Part shown: one piece after another, positions 16,965 through 25,782 of the stretch | Layout of the letters: every line of letters starts with the position of its first letter | Numbering within the stretch: position 1 is the stretch's first letter | From: Arthrobacter sp042667405 | GTDB lineage: Bacteria; Actinomycetota; Actinomycetes; Actinomycetales; Micrococcaceae | Direction of reading: 5' to 3' | Length of the DNA: 64,000 nucleotides | NCBI RefSeq assembly: GCF_042667405.1 | Contig: NZ_JBHVAL010000008.1 | Location: forward strand, 110,151-174,150 | Made by a program: the position numbers and the translations under genes | Notes under the pieces: generated by a model | Database searches by the model: none | Seen by the model: the letters and a program-made list of their open reading frames with translations, nothing else | What the model was told of the DNA's origin: nothing

Positions 16965-17807
16965 TTAGCCGATCAGCCGGGCGTCACCGGTGTTGATCGA
17001 GGATGCCGGGAAACCGTTCTTCACCACAATCTTCTCCAGGCTTCCGTCCTTGCGGAGACTGTCCACATAGTCGTTCAAAGCCTTGACCAAAGCCGTGTTT
17101 CCCTTGGTTACAGGCAGGCAGGTCTGCGGCGGTTCGAGTGAGGCTTTGATGGCGTTGTCAGGCTCGAGAACCTCTACCTTGAGACCGTTGCTGTTGTTGT
17201 GGGCCTCGCCGAAACCGTCGATACCCACGTCCAGCCGGCCGGACTTGAGGTCCTGGAACAAGTCCACCGGCGCCTTGTAGAGCTGGAGGTCCCCGCCGAG
17301 GTAGCTCTTGGCGTCGTCAACCCACACATTGCCGTTGACCGTCCCCACCTTTTTGCCCTTGAGGTCGGTGACTTTGTTGAGGCCGTCCTTGGAGATCAGG
17401 ACCATCTGGTCCGTGTAGATGGGTTCTGTCAGGTCAAGGATGTCGGCCCGGGCCTTGGAGCGCCACCAACCACCGGTGGCAATGTCCGCCCGGCCACCCT
17501 GCACCGTGGGGATAACTGCTGCTGCAGCTGCGGAGACCGTGGTGATTGAAAGGCATTCTTTCTGCGCAAAGCCCATGAGGATGTCGCCGTCGACGCCTCC
17601 GAGCTCGTTGCCCTTGAAGGTGACGTAGGGAGGCGCTTCATAGACGGCCACCGTCAGGTTGCCCTTCTTAATGGTGCCGAAGTCCGATGCCGGCTTGCAG
17701 TCAGCAGAGACCTTGGAGCCGGCAGCTTCGGTGCTGCCACCGCAACCGCTGAGGGACGCGGCCAGTGCCAGGGCAGCCGCTGCTGACGCAATCATTCGTA
17801 ATTTCAT
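16965..17807 (-). CDS. Polar amino acid ABC transporter solute-binding lipoprotein
   Basis: The protein has 280 residues from the ATG at 17807, preceded by AGGAACCC. An N-terminal signal (MKLRMIASAAAALALAASL) ends in a lipobox SLSGCGGS, so it should be anchored by a diacylglyceryl-Cys. The rest is a family-3 binding protein: GNLTVAVYEAPPYVTFKG, GGVDGDILMGFAQK, KGKKVGTVNGNVW and a C-terminal ALNDYVDSLRKDGSLEKI. It is the last gene of the minus-strand operon 21189-16965, so it should feed ligand to the permeases and ATPase encoded just upstream. The ligand may be an amino acid or N-acyl or carbamoyl derivative; this is inferred from context. Confidence 0.9.
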   Translation of the reverse strand: MKLRMIASAAAALALAASLSGCGGSTEAAGSKVSADCKPASDFGTIKKGNLTVAVYEAPPYVTFKGNELGGVDGDILMGFAQKECLSITTVSAAAAAVIPTVQGGRADIATGGWWRSKARADILDLTEPIYTDQMVLISKDGLNKVTDLKGKKVGTVNGNVWVDDAKSYLGGDLQLYKAPVDLFQDLKSGRLDVGIDGFGEAHNNSNGLKVEVLEPDNAIKASLEPPQTCLPVTKGNTALVKALNDYVDSLRKDGSLEKIVVKNGFPASSINTGDARLIG

Positions 17808-17841
17808 GATGGGTTCCTCTGTATGGGGGTGCTTGACGACG

Positions 17842-18495
17842 TCAACGGTGACGCGCCAGGCGATGCTCAACGAAGTTGCTTAGGGAACTCGCGGGAATAG
17901 TGATCAACGCGTACATCAGACCCGCGAGGGTGAGGATGCTCAAGTAGCGGAACGTGATGGAGCCGATGGAGTAGGCCTGGCTCATCAGTTCCGGCATGGC
18001 AATGGTGTAGGCCAGGGAGGTTGCCTGGAACACCATGATCGCGAATCCCATGAGCGGCGGGATGGCGATTCTGATCCCTTGCGGAATCACAACAAATCGG
18101 AGGATGTCTCCGCGGCCCATGCCCAGGGCATGGCCGGCTTCCACTTCTCCACTGGGCACCGCCTGCAATCCGCCGCGGATGATCTCGCTGGTGTAGGCCG
18201 CTGTGGTGAACGCCAGGGCCAGCGATGCCGCAACAAAGGAGGTCAGCGTCATTCCGGCAGTGGGAAGTCCAAAGTAGAACAACTGCAAAACCACCAGGGC
18301 AGGAGTTCCGCGGCCTATTTCGATCACGCCAATGAACAGCAGCCGGACAAACCTGTTCTTTGAACCAGCACCAAGTGCCAGTACCAGCCCCGCCGGCAGG
18401 CCTATCAACAGCGTCACCAAAGTCAGCTGCAGGCTGACCCCCAAGCCGCCCAACAGGTCCGGGAAGTATTCCACCCAGTCGTTGAAGAACGTCAT
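17842..18495 (-). CDS. Amino acid ABC transporter permease
   Basis: The protein has 217 residues from the ATG at 18495, which overlaps the stop of the upstream permease by ATGA; longer in-frame starts would run into that gene. It has about five hydrophobic spans, starting MTFFNDWVEYFPDLLGGLGV and SLQLTLVTLLIGLPAGLVLA, and the inner-membrane EAA loop EAGHALGMGRGDILRF, which contacts the ATPase. It belongs to the His/Glu/Gln/Arg/opine permease subfamily. It presumably forms a heterodimer with the product of 18492-19130. Confidence 0.9.
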   Translation of the reverse strand: MTFFNDWVEYFPDLLGGLGVSLQLTLVTLLIGLPAGLVLALGAGSKNRFVRLLFIGVIEIGRGTPALVVLQLFYFGLPTAGMTLTSFVAASLALAFTTAAYTSEIIRGGLQAVPSGEVEAGHALGMGRGDILRFVVIPQGIRIAIPPLMGFAIMVFQATSLAYTIAMPELMSQAYSIGSITFRYLSILTLAGLMYALITIPASSLSNFVEHRLARHR

Positions 18496-19130
18496 CGCGC
18501 TACCCTCTTTCGAAGCTTGGCATCCAGCAACCGTGTTGCCCACGCGCAGGGAATAGTCATGGCCACGTAGAGCCCGGCCGCCCACAGGAAGGGCACAATC
18601 GCATCCCCTGTAACAGTGGATTCATGGCTGGCCCAATAGATGGTGTCCTGGACACCTATAACCGAGGCAACGGACGAGTCCTTCAAGAGGCCGATCGCAA
18701 AAGTTGCCGCAGCCGGGATGGAAACACGAAAGACCTGGGGGCCGATAACGGTGGCCAAGGTGGCCGCATGGGACAGGCCCAAGGCATCGCTGGCTTCCCA
18801 CTGACCTTCGTGGATGGCCGTCAATCCGCCCCGGTAGATCTCAGCCATGTAGGCGGAGGCCACCAGGCCGAAACCAATGACTGCGGCGGCGAAGGAGCTG
18901 AGTTCAATGACGCCGATTCCCACACCGAAGTAAATGATGAAGAGCCAGGCCAGAGGAGGAATACCGCGCAACAGCTCAATGAGGGCCCGCGCAACGAACC
19001 GCACCAAGACAATTCGCGAGCGGCGTGCCAGGACCAGCGGGATGCCGCCTACGGCACCCAACAGAAGCGAAGACAGTGTCAGCAGCAGCGTCATGGTGAC
19101 GCCCTGCGCCACTACGCCGAGGTGTTCCAT
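18492..19130 (-). CDS. Amino acid ABC transporter permease
   Basis: The protein has 212 residues from the ATG at 19130, one base after the ATPase stop (TGACATG); an upstream in-frame start would overlap the ATPase by 126 bases. It carries hydrophobic spans such as TMTLLLTLSSLLLGAVGGIP and the EAA loop EASDALGLSHAATLATVIGP. It is the second permease half of the operon. The stop overlaps the start of the next permease. Confidence 0.9.
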   Translation of the reverse strand: MEHLGVVAQGVTMTLLLTLSSLLLGAVGGIPLVLARRSRIVLVRFVARALIELLRGIPPLAWLFIIYFGVGIGVIELSSFAAAVIGFGLVASAYMAEIYRGGLTAIHEGQWEASDALGLSHAATLATVIGPQVFRVSIPAAATFAIGLLKDSSVASVIGVQDTIYWASHESTVTGDAIVPFLWAAGLYVAMTIPCAWATRLLDAKLRKRVAR

Positions 19131-19131
19131 G

Positions 19132-19926
19132 TCAGCGCTCCAATACTGCGCGCAGGAACCGTCGCGTACGCTCCATGGCAGGAGCGGTGAAAACGTCGGC
19201 GGGATCGCCCTGTTCCAGGATTGCACCTTCGGCCATGACAACCACGCGATCCGAGACATCCCTCGCGAACTGCATCTCGTGGGTCACCACCACCATGGTC
19301 ATGCCCTCGGAGGCGAGTTCTTTCATGACGGCCAGGACTTCCAAGCCGACCTCGGGATCGAGGGCAGAGGTTGGTTCGTCGAACAACATGACCTGCGGGT
19401 CCAAGGCCAGTGCCCTGGCAATCGCGATCCGCTGCTGCTGGCCACCGGAGCAACGGCTCGGGTATTGCTTGGCCTTGTCCGCCAGCCCAACCCTTTCCAG
19501 CAGTTTCATGGAACGGGCATCGGCCTCAGCCCGGCTCCTGCCCAGCACCCGTTCCTGGGGAAGGGAAATATTGCGAAGCACCGTCATGTGCGGGAAAAGA
19601 TTGAAGGACTGGAACACCATGCCCACATTGCGGCGCAAGCTGACCAGGTCCTTATTGCTGATCTCGGTGCCGGCGTCCACGTGGTTGCCTTCAACAGTAA
19701 TCCGCCCGCTGTCCGGGACCTCCAGCAGGTTGATGCACCTTAGGAGTGTGCTCTTGCCAGCGCCGCTGGGGCCGATAATGGCAACGACCTCACCTTCCCT
19801 GACGGACAACGAGACATCATTGATCACTGTGTGATCTCCATAGCGCTTGACTACTGATTCAAGCGCTATGGCGGTCCGATGTTCAGCGTCTTCATGCATG
19901 GCTAACTCGTTCCTGACTTGTGTCAT
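19132..19926 (-). CDS. Amino acid ABC transporter ATP-binding protein
   Basis: The protein has 264 residues. It has Walker A GPSGAGKST, Q-loop VFQSFNLFPHMTV, signature CSGGQQQR (Cys instead of the usual Leu), Walker B VMLFDEPTSALDPE and the switch His in VVVTHEMQFARD. It belongs to the GlnQ/HisP class. Its start overlaps the racemase stop (ATGA), tying the transporter to racemase and RidA. The Cys at the first signature position is a mild deviation that need not affect function. Confidence 0.94.
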   Translation of the reverse strand: MTQVRNELAMHEDAEHRTAIALESVVKRYGDHTVINDVSLSVREGEVVAIIGPSGAGKSTLLRCINLLEVPDSGRITVEGNHVDAGTEISNKDLVSLRRNVGMVFQSFNLFPHMTVLRNISLPQERVLGRSRAEADARSMKLLERVGLADKAKQYPSRCSGGQQQRIAIARALALDPQVMLFDEPTSALDPEVGLEVLAVMKELASEGMTMVVVTHEMQFARDVSDRVVVMAEGAILEQGDPADVFTAPAMERTRRFLRAVLER

Positions 19927-20696
19927 TGGCTCAAGGCGACGCTGACAGGCGCCGGTGCCGCACCGGCGTCGAACCCTTTACCCAAGGCGTTCAGCGCAAA
20001 AGAGGCGATATCGAGGATCGGCACGTTGGTGTATTTGCGGATTTCCTGGCGGAATTCAGGCAGCAGGGTGCATTCAAGTACCAGGACGCCAACATCGGCA
20101 AAGCGACCCCCCGGTCCGAACTCACGCTTGGCCACCCTGGCCACGCCTTCCTTCAGCAAGGCCTGGTCCCAGCCATTGCCCAGCGCGTGGTCGTTGGTCA
20201 GCATGGTGGCCCAACCGGGCTCGCCTTCCATGCCGGCGATGACGATCTGCGATGACAATGCGTGATCAGCCAGCAGCTTGGCGGCGAGTGACTCCGAGAC
20301 AGTCAACACGCCGATGTAGCCGCTGGACAGCACCGAGGCAATCGGGAGCAGGTCCAGCCCACTGGTGATCACGTTGGTCGTCTGGCGCTTGTCCTTGCGG
20401 GCGTAGAAGAAGAAGCCGCAGTCGGTGATGACCAAGGGGCAGTGCGCCAGCTTTTTGCTCGCTTTCCAAAAGGCCTCCACAGCTTCGGGCTCGCCGTTCA
20501 CCAAGGGCTCCACCCGGGCACCCCGCGCCACTGCGTAGGCCACGGGAAGGCCCTGCCAACTGGCGGGGTTCTCGAAGAAGCCCACGGGATTGTCACTGAT
20601 GCCGGGCGCATCCGGGGTGAGGCACTCCACGTAGTCCACCGGATACGAGTCGAGGTCGCAGAGGATGACGCCAAGCTGGGGCTTAACCTCAGTCAT
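19923..20696 (-). CDS. Aspartate/glutamate (hydantoin) racemase-family protein
   Basis: The protein has 257 residues. Two cysteines are in the places expected of cofactor-independent racemases: one in LVITDCGFFFYARKD (about residues 93-107) and one in GVLVLECTLLPEFR (about 202-215). Both are flanked by strand-like hydrophobic residues. The family racemises amino acids or N-carbamoyl derivatives or cleaves related acids such as maleate. It overlaps RidA upstream by 8 bases and the ATPase downstream by 4, so all are translated together with an amino-acid importer. It likely acts on the imported compound or a D-amino acid derivative; the substrate is unknown. Confidence 0.78.
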   Translation of the reverse strand: MTEVKPQLGVILCDLDSYPVDYVECLTPDAPGISDNPVGFFENPASWQGLPVAYAVARGARVEPLVNGEPEAVEAFWKASKKLAHCPLVITDCGFFFYARKDKRQTTNVITSGLDLLPIASVLSSGYIGVLTVSESLAAKLLADHALSSQIVIAGMEGEPGWATMLTNDHALGNGWDQALLKEGVARVAKREFGPGGRFADVGVLVLECTLLPEFRQEIRKYTNVPILDIASFALNALGKGFDAGAAPAPVSVALSQ

Positions 20697-21189
20697 TGCC
20701 GGCCACCTCCACGGGAACGTCGAGCGTAGCCTGGCTGCCGCCGTCGAACGCTTCTACGCGGGTGGCGGCACTGCCGACAATAGCGACGGCGTTGACCTCC
20801 ACCCGGATGCCTGGCAGGTTCAGCTCCTCGCCGATCAGAATGCCCGTCGCCGTGGGGCCGGGAGCCGGGAAGTAGCTGAAGCGGATGTCGTAGGTGCGCT
20901 GCCATTCTTCGTAGCTGAGTTCGCCTGCGTAGAAGGTATTGAACTGGACAACATCGCCCATGGTTCCGCCGAGGCTTTCGATGACCCGCTTCAGGGATTC
21001 CATGACGTTCTTGCATTGGGCCACGATGTCGCCGGGGTTGTTGACGTTGCCGTCAGCGTCGAGGTCCTCCTGGCCACCCACATAAATCATGTCCCCGACG
21101 CGGATGCCGTGGCTGTGGTTGATCTTGAAGTGGCCTGGCACCTGCCAGTGTCCGGGAACCTCTGCGAAGCGTCGTTCGAGGGTGGTCAT
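20689..21189 (-). CDS. RidA-family protein (YjgF/YER057c/UK114)
   Basis: The protein has 166 residues, longer than the ~130 of canonical RidA. The start at 21189 has AAAGGAG 8 bases upstream. The fold signature is visible in GIRVGDMIYVGGQEDLDADG, CKNVMESLKRVIESLGGTMG, VVQFNTFY and RVEVNAVAIVGSA. The conserved Arg-Glu substrate residues of true RidA imine deaminases are represented by RVEVNAV. It heads the operon with the racemase and transporter, so it may hydrolyse an imine or an isochorismatase-like intermediate of that pathway. Confidence 0.82.
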   Translation of the reverse strand: MTTLERRFAEVPGHWQVPGHFKINHSHGIRVGDMIYVGGQEDLDADGNVNNPGDIVAQCKNVMESLKRVIESLGGTMGDVVQFNTFYAGELSYEEWQRTYDIRFSYFPAPGPTATGILIGEELNLPGIRVEVNAVAIVGSAATRVEAFDGGSQATLDVPVEVAGND

Positions 21190-21207
21190 TTTTCGTTCTC
21201 CTTTGTG

Positions 21208-21225
21208 GTGATCGTCACTGATCAC
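21208..21225. promoter_or_regulatory. Inverted repeat in the RidA-operon leader
   Basis: GTGATC-gtcact-GATCAC is a perfect 6+6 inverted repeat 19 bases before the RidA start. Position and symmetry fit an operator for a dimeric regulator, but the regulator is not identified; two LysR genes lie nearby. Confidence 0.4.
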
Positions 21226-21339
21226 TTCAAGCATGGAACGAAAAAGGGGCTTTTAACCCGACAACAGTGCGAGGTCTGCTGGGGCTGCCACAAGAGATTC
21301 TTGCGCCTGCCTTAAAGGCACGACGGCGGCCCTCCCGGC

Positions 21340-22257
21340 TTAGGCGGCAGCGGCACCCAGGAGGCTGTGGATTTCGTCCAAAACAGCCTTGACGATCGGT
21401 CGCCTGGCATCGCTGCTGCGCGTTACCGTGAGCACGCGCCTGTTGATATGCGGCCTGTCGAAGGTATGAATTCCGACCGGAGCCACGGCACTGTCCACGG
21501 AAAACGGCGGGAGCAACGAAATGCCGCGGCCCCGGGAAATTGACTCAACCAGCAACAGGAGATCATCAACCACCCACCGGATGTTGGGCTCGAACCCTTC
21601 ATTCCGGCAGGCGTAGCGGACCGCTTGGCCGCAGGCGCCGGCATCCGGAGTGAGTACCCACGCTTCGTTTTTGAGGTCCGCCAGCTTCAGCCGGGGCGGG
21701 ACCACGTAGTCCGGCGGAGTCACCAGGGCCAGTGGTTCATTCATGACTTCCTGGGTCACCAGATAGTCAGGGAAGGCCATGGGCACATTGTCATAGAGGT
21801 CCACGATGGCAATGTCCAGGGCGCCGTTCAGCAGTTGCTCGATGCTGTCCACGGGTTCAACAACGTTGACGGTAAGTTCGACGTCAGGAGCGCTCACCTC
21901 GAGCTTTTCGGTGACAGGAAGCAGGACGTTCCGGGCCAAAGAGGGAATGGAGCCTATACGGACGCGGCCGGCAAGTTCGCCGCTGAGCTGGTCCATCTCG
22001 GCGCGGGTCAATTCCAGAAGGCGCACGACTGCGCGGGCATGCTCCACCAGGATCTCCCCGGCTCCGGTCAATCCAACGCCGCGGGAGGAGCGGTCCAGGA
22101 GCTGTACTCCGGTTTCGCGTTCCAGGATGCTGATCTGTTGGGAAACGGCCGAGGACGTAATGCCCAGGACACGGGCTGCACCGGCCAGGGAGCCTTGCCG
22201 GGCAACCTCGTTAAGGAGGCGCAACCGCGTAACGTCGGGGAGGGGTTTTTCCGTCAT
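21340..22257 (-). CDS. LysR-family transcriptional regulator
   Basis: The protein has 305 residues. The N-terminal winged HTH reads RLRLLNEVARQGSLAGAARV then LGITSSAVSQQISILERETG, followed by a linker helix and a two-lobed effector domain (RVRIGSIPSLARNVLLPVT, DIAIVDLYDNVPMAFPD). It is divergent from the M20 amidohydrolase at 22386 and lies upstream of the RidA operon on the same strand, so it could control either. Two CTTAAGT boxes lie in the divergent region. Confidence 0.9.
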   Translation of the reverse strand: MTEKPLPDVTRLRLLNEVARQGSLAGAARVLGITSSAVSQQISILERETGVQLLDRSSRGVGLTGAGEILVEHARAVVRLLELTRAEMDQLSGELAGRVRIGSIPSLARNVLLPVTEKLEVSAPDVELTVNVVEPVDSIEQLLNGALDIAIVDLYDNVPMAFPDYLVTQEVMNEPLALVTPPDYVVPPRLKLADLKNEAWVLTPDAGACGQAVRYACRNEGFEPNIRWVVDDLLLLVESISRGRGISLLPPFSVDSAVAPVGIHTFDRPHINRRVLTVTRSSDARRPIVKAVLDEIHSLLGAAAA

Positions 22258-22283
22258 GAATCATTCTTGCACGATTAGCTGTT

Positions 22284-22312
22284 CTTAAGTCAGAAGCGGA
22301 TGTATCTTAAGT
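22284..22312. promoter_or_regulatory. Paired CTTAAGT boxes in the LysR/M20 divergent region
   Basis: CTTAAGT occurs at 22284-22290 and again at 22306-22312, 22 bp apart (about two helical turns), just upstream of the LysR gene and 75-100 bases before the M20 start. CTTAAG is itself palindromic. The placement fits regulator binding boxes, with the LysR protein the natural candidate. Confidence 0.45.
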
Positions 22313-22385
22313 TAAACAACGAGCCAGGCCCGGACGACGATGTCCGAAACTGGCCCCCATCACTTCCCCTGTGAAAGGACGCCAC

Positions 22386-23666
22386 GTGAAGACCGTGGAA
22401 ACAAACCCGTCCAAACTGACCCTTACCGGCATCCTCGGAGCCCCCGACTCTGTTGCGCGAAACATCACCGCCACCATCGAGGACCTCGCCCCCGACCTGC
22501 AGGAACTCAGCCACGGAATCCATGGCATTGCAGAAGTTGGCTTCGAGGAACGACTCTCCGTGGCCTTCGCCGCCGAATTCCTCCGCTACAGGGGCTATCC
22601 CGTCCAAGTCGGCAGGTACGGTCTGCGCACTTCGCTGCGTGCCGAGGCCGGCTCGGGCTCTCCCAAGGTGGCGGTCCTGGCTGAATACGACGCCCTCCCC
22701 GGGGTAGGCCATGGATGCGGTCACAACGTCATCTGCGCCGCGGCCGTCGGGGCATTCCTCGGCGTGGCTGCGCATGTTGAACAACTGGGCGGCTCCGTAG
22801 TACTGATCGGCACCCCGGCTGAGGAAAACGGGAACGGCAAGGAACTCCTGGCCCGGGCAGGCGCCTTTGACGACATCGACGCCGTCGTGATGCTGCACCC
22901 CTTCACCGGGGAGTATGAGGTTGCATCCTTCGCATCGTTGGCGGTCCGCGACGTGGAGGTGACTTTCCACGGGGTGGCGGCCCACGCTTCTTCGGCACCG
23001 CACATGGGCCGTAACGCCCTCGACGCCGTTGTGGCCGCATACCAAGGGATTGCGGCGCTTCGCCAACACATTCCCGCGACGGATCGCCTGCACTGCCTCA
23101 TCACTGAGGGCGGTTCGGCGGTGAACGTCGTCCCCCACCTGGCGGGCGCCGTCGTCGAAATCCGCTCCCTGGACCCGGCTGGACTGGTGGACATCTCCCG
23201 GAAAGTTCAGGACATCCTGGAAGGCGCGGCGCTCATGACCGGCACGCGGCTGGAAACGTCCTGGGACCCCTTCCCCGCCTATCTCCCGGTCCGCAGCAAT
23301 GACGCCCTGGCCACCCGCTACCACGGGCACATGTCCGCACGGGGCCGCGCCATCACGCTGGAGACTGAGTTGGTGGGCGGTGGCTGGTCGACGGATCTGG
23401 GCAACCTGAGCCTGCGCATCCCGTCCATCCACCCCACGGTCAGCATCTCCCGCGAAACTGCCGTGATGCACACGGTGGAGTTTGGCCAGCATTCCATCAG
23501 CCCCGCCGGCGACGCCGCCGTGGTGGACGGAGCCGTGGGGCTGGCACTGACGATTGCCGACTACCTCGCCGACGCCCGGCTCCGGGAGCAGGTGCAGCTG
23601 GACTTCGAAGCCGCCGGCGGCGCCGTTGACGTCGAACAGCTGCTCACTCCACCCACGCAGAAGTAG
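22386..23666 (+). CDS. M20-family metallo-amidohydrolase
   Basis: The protein has 426 residues from the GTG at 22386 (AAAGGAC 5 bases upstream); a GTG at 22371 is in frame but lies before that site. Metal-site features are VAVLAEYDALPGVGHGCGHN (residues about 95-114; Cys111 and His113), the Glu pair in IGTPAEENGNGK (146-147) and VAAHASSAPHMGRNALDA in the dimerisation domain. This is the AbgB/HipO-like branch that hydrolyses N-acyl or aminobenzoyl-amino acids and related amides. The Cys-x-His is typical of that branch. It is followed by a LysR gene and is divergent from another, next to the racemase-RidA transporter operon. Confidence 0.88.
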   Translation: MKTVETNPSKLTLTGILGAPDSVARNITATIEDLAPDLQELSHGIHGIAEVGFEERLSVAFAAEFLRYRGYPVQVGRYGLRTSLRAEAGSGSPKVAVLAEYDALPGVGHGCGHNVICAAAVGAFLGVAAHVEQLGGSVVLIGTPAEENGNGKELLARAGAFDDIDAVVMLHPFTGEYEVASFASLAVRDVEVTFHGVAAHASSAPHMGRNALDAVVAAYQGIAALRQHIPATDRLHCLITEGGSAVNVVPHLAGAVVEIRSLDPAGLVDISRKVQDILEGAALMTGTRLETSWDPFPAYLPVRSNDALATRYHGHMSARGRAITLETELVGGGWSTDLGNLSLRIPSIHPTVSISRETAVMHTVEFGQHSISPAGDAAVVDGAVGLALTIADYLADARLREQVQLDFEAAGGAVDVEQLLTPPTQK

Positions 23667-23673
23667 CAAGGCC

Positions 23674-24657
23674 ATGCTGAATCCAGTTCATTTGCGCACC
23701 CTCTCCGTGGTCCTCCGCACAGGCTCTTTCGCTGACGCGGCACGCGAAATCGGCTACACCGGTTCAGCCGTTTCACAGCAGGTGGCGGCGCTGGAACGGG
23801 CCGTGCAGGCGCCGCTGGTGGAACGCGACGCCCAGAGCATCCGGCCCACCGAGGCTGCCAAGTTCCTGGCCGCACGGGCCCGCGACATCATCAACGCCCT
23901 GGGTGCGCTCGAAGACGACATGAAGGGCTTCAGCAAGGGCGACTACGGCCTCATGCGCCTGGGCAGTTTCAGCACCGCAAGCCAACGGCTGCTGCCGGGA
24001 GGGCTGGCCGCCTACCTCCGCAGGCACCCGAACTCCTCCGTGGAACTCGAGGAAAGCGGACCTGCCGAACTTGCGGCCATGATCCGGGATTCAACACTGG
24101 ATGTGGCCGTGGTGTTCCACTACGACCTCGTCCCCCAAAAATGGCCGGCCAATGTGGTTGCCGTCCCGCTGCTGGCCGAGGAGCTGGTGCTGCTGCTGCC
24201 GGACGGCCACCGCTTGGCGGGAACGGACTCCATCACAATGCAGGACCTCGCTGAAGAGAACTGGGTGTCCACCAAGGAGGACTGCTCGGGCGATGCCTGC
24301 CTCCGACATCTCTGCGCAGGAAGCGGGTTCGCTCCCCGCATCAGTGTGCGCAGCAACAATTACGACGCCATCCGCAGCATGGTCAAGTCCGGTCTCGGCG
24401 TCGCCCTGGTTCCCGCGCTGGACCACGTTCCCACGGACGGTATCGTGGCCACCGGCATCCGCGGTTGCACGGCCCGGAGGCACATCTCGGCATTACGGCA
24501 GAAAACGGAGGCGGGGATCTCCATCAGCAGTGTCATCCAGTGCCTGGGCCGCTCGGCGGACCGGCTGGCGGTCTCCACCCCGGGCCTGTTCCGTCAGACG
24601 AAGCAGCCCGACGCCATGGCGCCGGTAGAGTACCTGGCCGGGCTCCGCGCGTCGTAA
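23674..24657 (+). CDS. LysR-family transcriptional regulator
   Basis: The protein has 327 residues from the ATG at 23674, 7 bases after the M20 stop, with a weak AAGG site. The HTH is VVLRTGSFADAAREIGYTGS followed by AVSQQVAALERAV, and the effector domain has LRLGSFSTASQRLLPGGLAA and NNYDAIRSMVKSGLGVALVP. The C-terminal tail after residue ~285 is longer than usual. It is co-directional with, and probably co-transcribed with, the amidohydrolase. Convergent with the RhaR-type gene; palindromic repeat R3 lies in the gap. Confidence 0.9.
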   Translation: MLNPVHLRTLSVVLRTGSFADAAREIGYTGSAVSQQVAALERAVQAPLVERDAQSIRPTEAAKFLAARARDIINALGALEDDMKGFSKGDYGLMRLGSFSTASQRLLPGGLAAYLRRHPNSSVELEESGPAELAAMIRDSTLDVAVVFHYDLVPQKWPANVVAVPLLAEELVLLLPDGHRLAGTDSITMQDLAEENWVSTKEDCSGDACLRHLCAGSGFAPRISVRSNNYDAIRSMVKSGLGVALVPALDHVPTDGIVATGIRGCTARRHISALRQKTEAGISISSVIQCLGRSADRLAVSTPGLFRQTKQPDAMAPVEYLAGLRAS

Positions 24658-24662
24658 TCCCG

Positions 24663-24729
24663 CCCAACTGGGTAACAGATAACGCTCCACTGAGCCGCCA
24701 ATGGAACATGTGCTGTTACCTAGTTGGGT
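24663..24729. repeat. Palindromic repeat copy R3
   Basis: The left arm begins CCCAACTGGGTAACAG and the right arm ends CTGTTACCTAGTTGGGT. The outer 17 bp pair with one mismatch, while the inner stem is more diverged than in the other copies and uses G-U-type differences. The TAG stop of the LacI gene on the minus strand (24722-24720) and its last two sense codons are inside the right arm. Confidence 0.82.
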
Positions 24730-25736
24730 GCACCGGCGGTGCTTTGGCGCACCACGAGTTCGGGCGTGAACACGACGGCGCGGTGCTTGGTCCCGCCGCT
24801 CTCCTGCTCCTCCGCGAGCAGCTCGACGGCGGTCCGGCCCAGCGCCTCGGTCGGCTGGCGGATGGAGGACAAAGGAACGACGGCGGAGGTTGCGAAATCG
24901 ATGTCGTCGTACCCGATCAGGGCAATGTCTTCAGGGATGCGGACGGTGCGCAGCATGGTCAAGGACTGCATGACCCCGAGGGCAAGGAGGTCATTGGAGC
25001 AGAAGACCGCATCCGGGCGCTCATCCGGCGAACGCTCCACCAGATCGTTGCCCACCTGACGCCCGGCCAGGACCGTCTGCCCGGCAGAGTCGAGTACCTC
25101 AATGGACGCTCCCGCCACCTCTGCCACCGCCCGCTGCGCGCCTTCGAGGCGGTGGGCCACCTGGCGGATTGCTGGACTTCCGACGAAAACCAGACGACGG
25201 CGGCCGATGTCCAGCAGGTGCTTGGCCGCCAAATAACCGCCTTCCTCATCATCGACCGAAACTGAGCTGCAACGTTCCGTGTCGGCGAGCTGGTCCACCA
25301 GAACGGTCGGCACGCCGCGTTCACGAAGGTTGTCGATGCGGTCCGCGACGTCTCCCACCGGGGACAGAAGGAGCCCTTGGACGCGCTGCTCTTGGAAGAG
25401 GTCCATGTAGTGCGCCTCCCGGGAGGCATCCTGTCCGCTGTCCCCTACCAAGACAACACTTCCCAGCGCGGTGGCGGCGTCCTCGGCTGCTCGGGCTACC
25501 GAGGAAAAGAAGGGGTTGCCGACGTCCAGGACCACCAGGCCGATAGTGCGGCTTTGGCCTGCGCGGAGTTGGCGGGCGGCGTCATTGCGCACAAATCCAA
25601 GTTCAGCGATGGATTTCAGCACTCGCTCCTTGGTGCGCTGCGAGACACGGTCCGGGTAGTTGAGCACGTTGGAAACCGTGCCCACGGCAACCTTGGCATG
25701 AGTGGCAACATCTTTGATGCTCGCTGTTTGGGACAT
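24720..25736 (-). CDS. LacI-family regulator, probable rhamnose repressor
   Basis: The protein has 338 residues from the ATG at 25736; the frame stays open upstream but that part overlaps the rha promoter. HTH: SIKDVATHAKVAVGTVSNVL. Effector domain: IGLVVLDVGNPFFSSVARAA, then FCSNDLLALGVMQSL and GYDDIDFATSAVVPLSSI. It is divergent from the rhamnose operon, whose promoter carries a perfect inverted repeat at the expected place. The rhamnose assignment is from context; family membership is certain. The final residues ...GAPN are encoded within palindromic repeat R3. Confidence 0.9.
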   Translation of the reverse strand: MSQTASIKDVATHAKVAVGTVSNVLNYPDRVSQRTKERVLKSIAELGFVRNDAARQLRAGQSRTIGLVVLDVGNPFFSSVARAAEDAATALGSVVLVGDSGQDASREAHYMDLFQEQRVQGLLLSPVGDVADRIDNLRERGVPTVLVDQLADTERCSSVSVDDEEGGYLAAKHLLDIGRRRLVFVGSPAIRQVAHRLEGAQRAVAEVAGASIEVLDSAGQTVLAGRQVGNDLVERSPDERPDAVFCSNDLLALGVMQSLTMLRTVRIPEDIALIGYDDIDFATSAVVPLSSIRQPTEALGRTAVELLAEEQESGGTKHRAVVFTPELVVRQSTAGAPN

Positions 25737-25782
25737 GCTTTCCGATCTCCGCCGTCTTCTCGTCTTACCTGCAGGAAACGCC

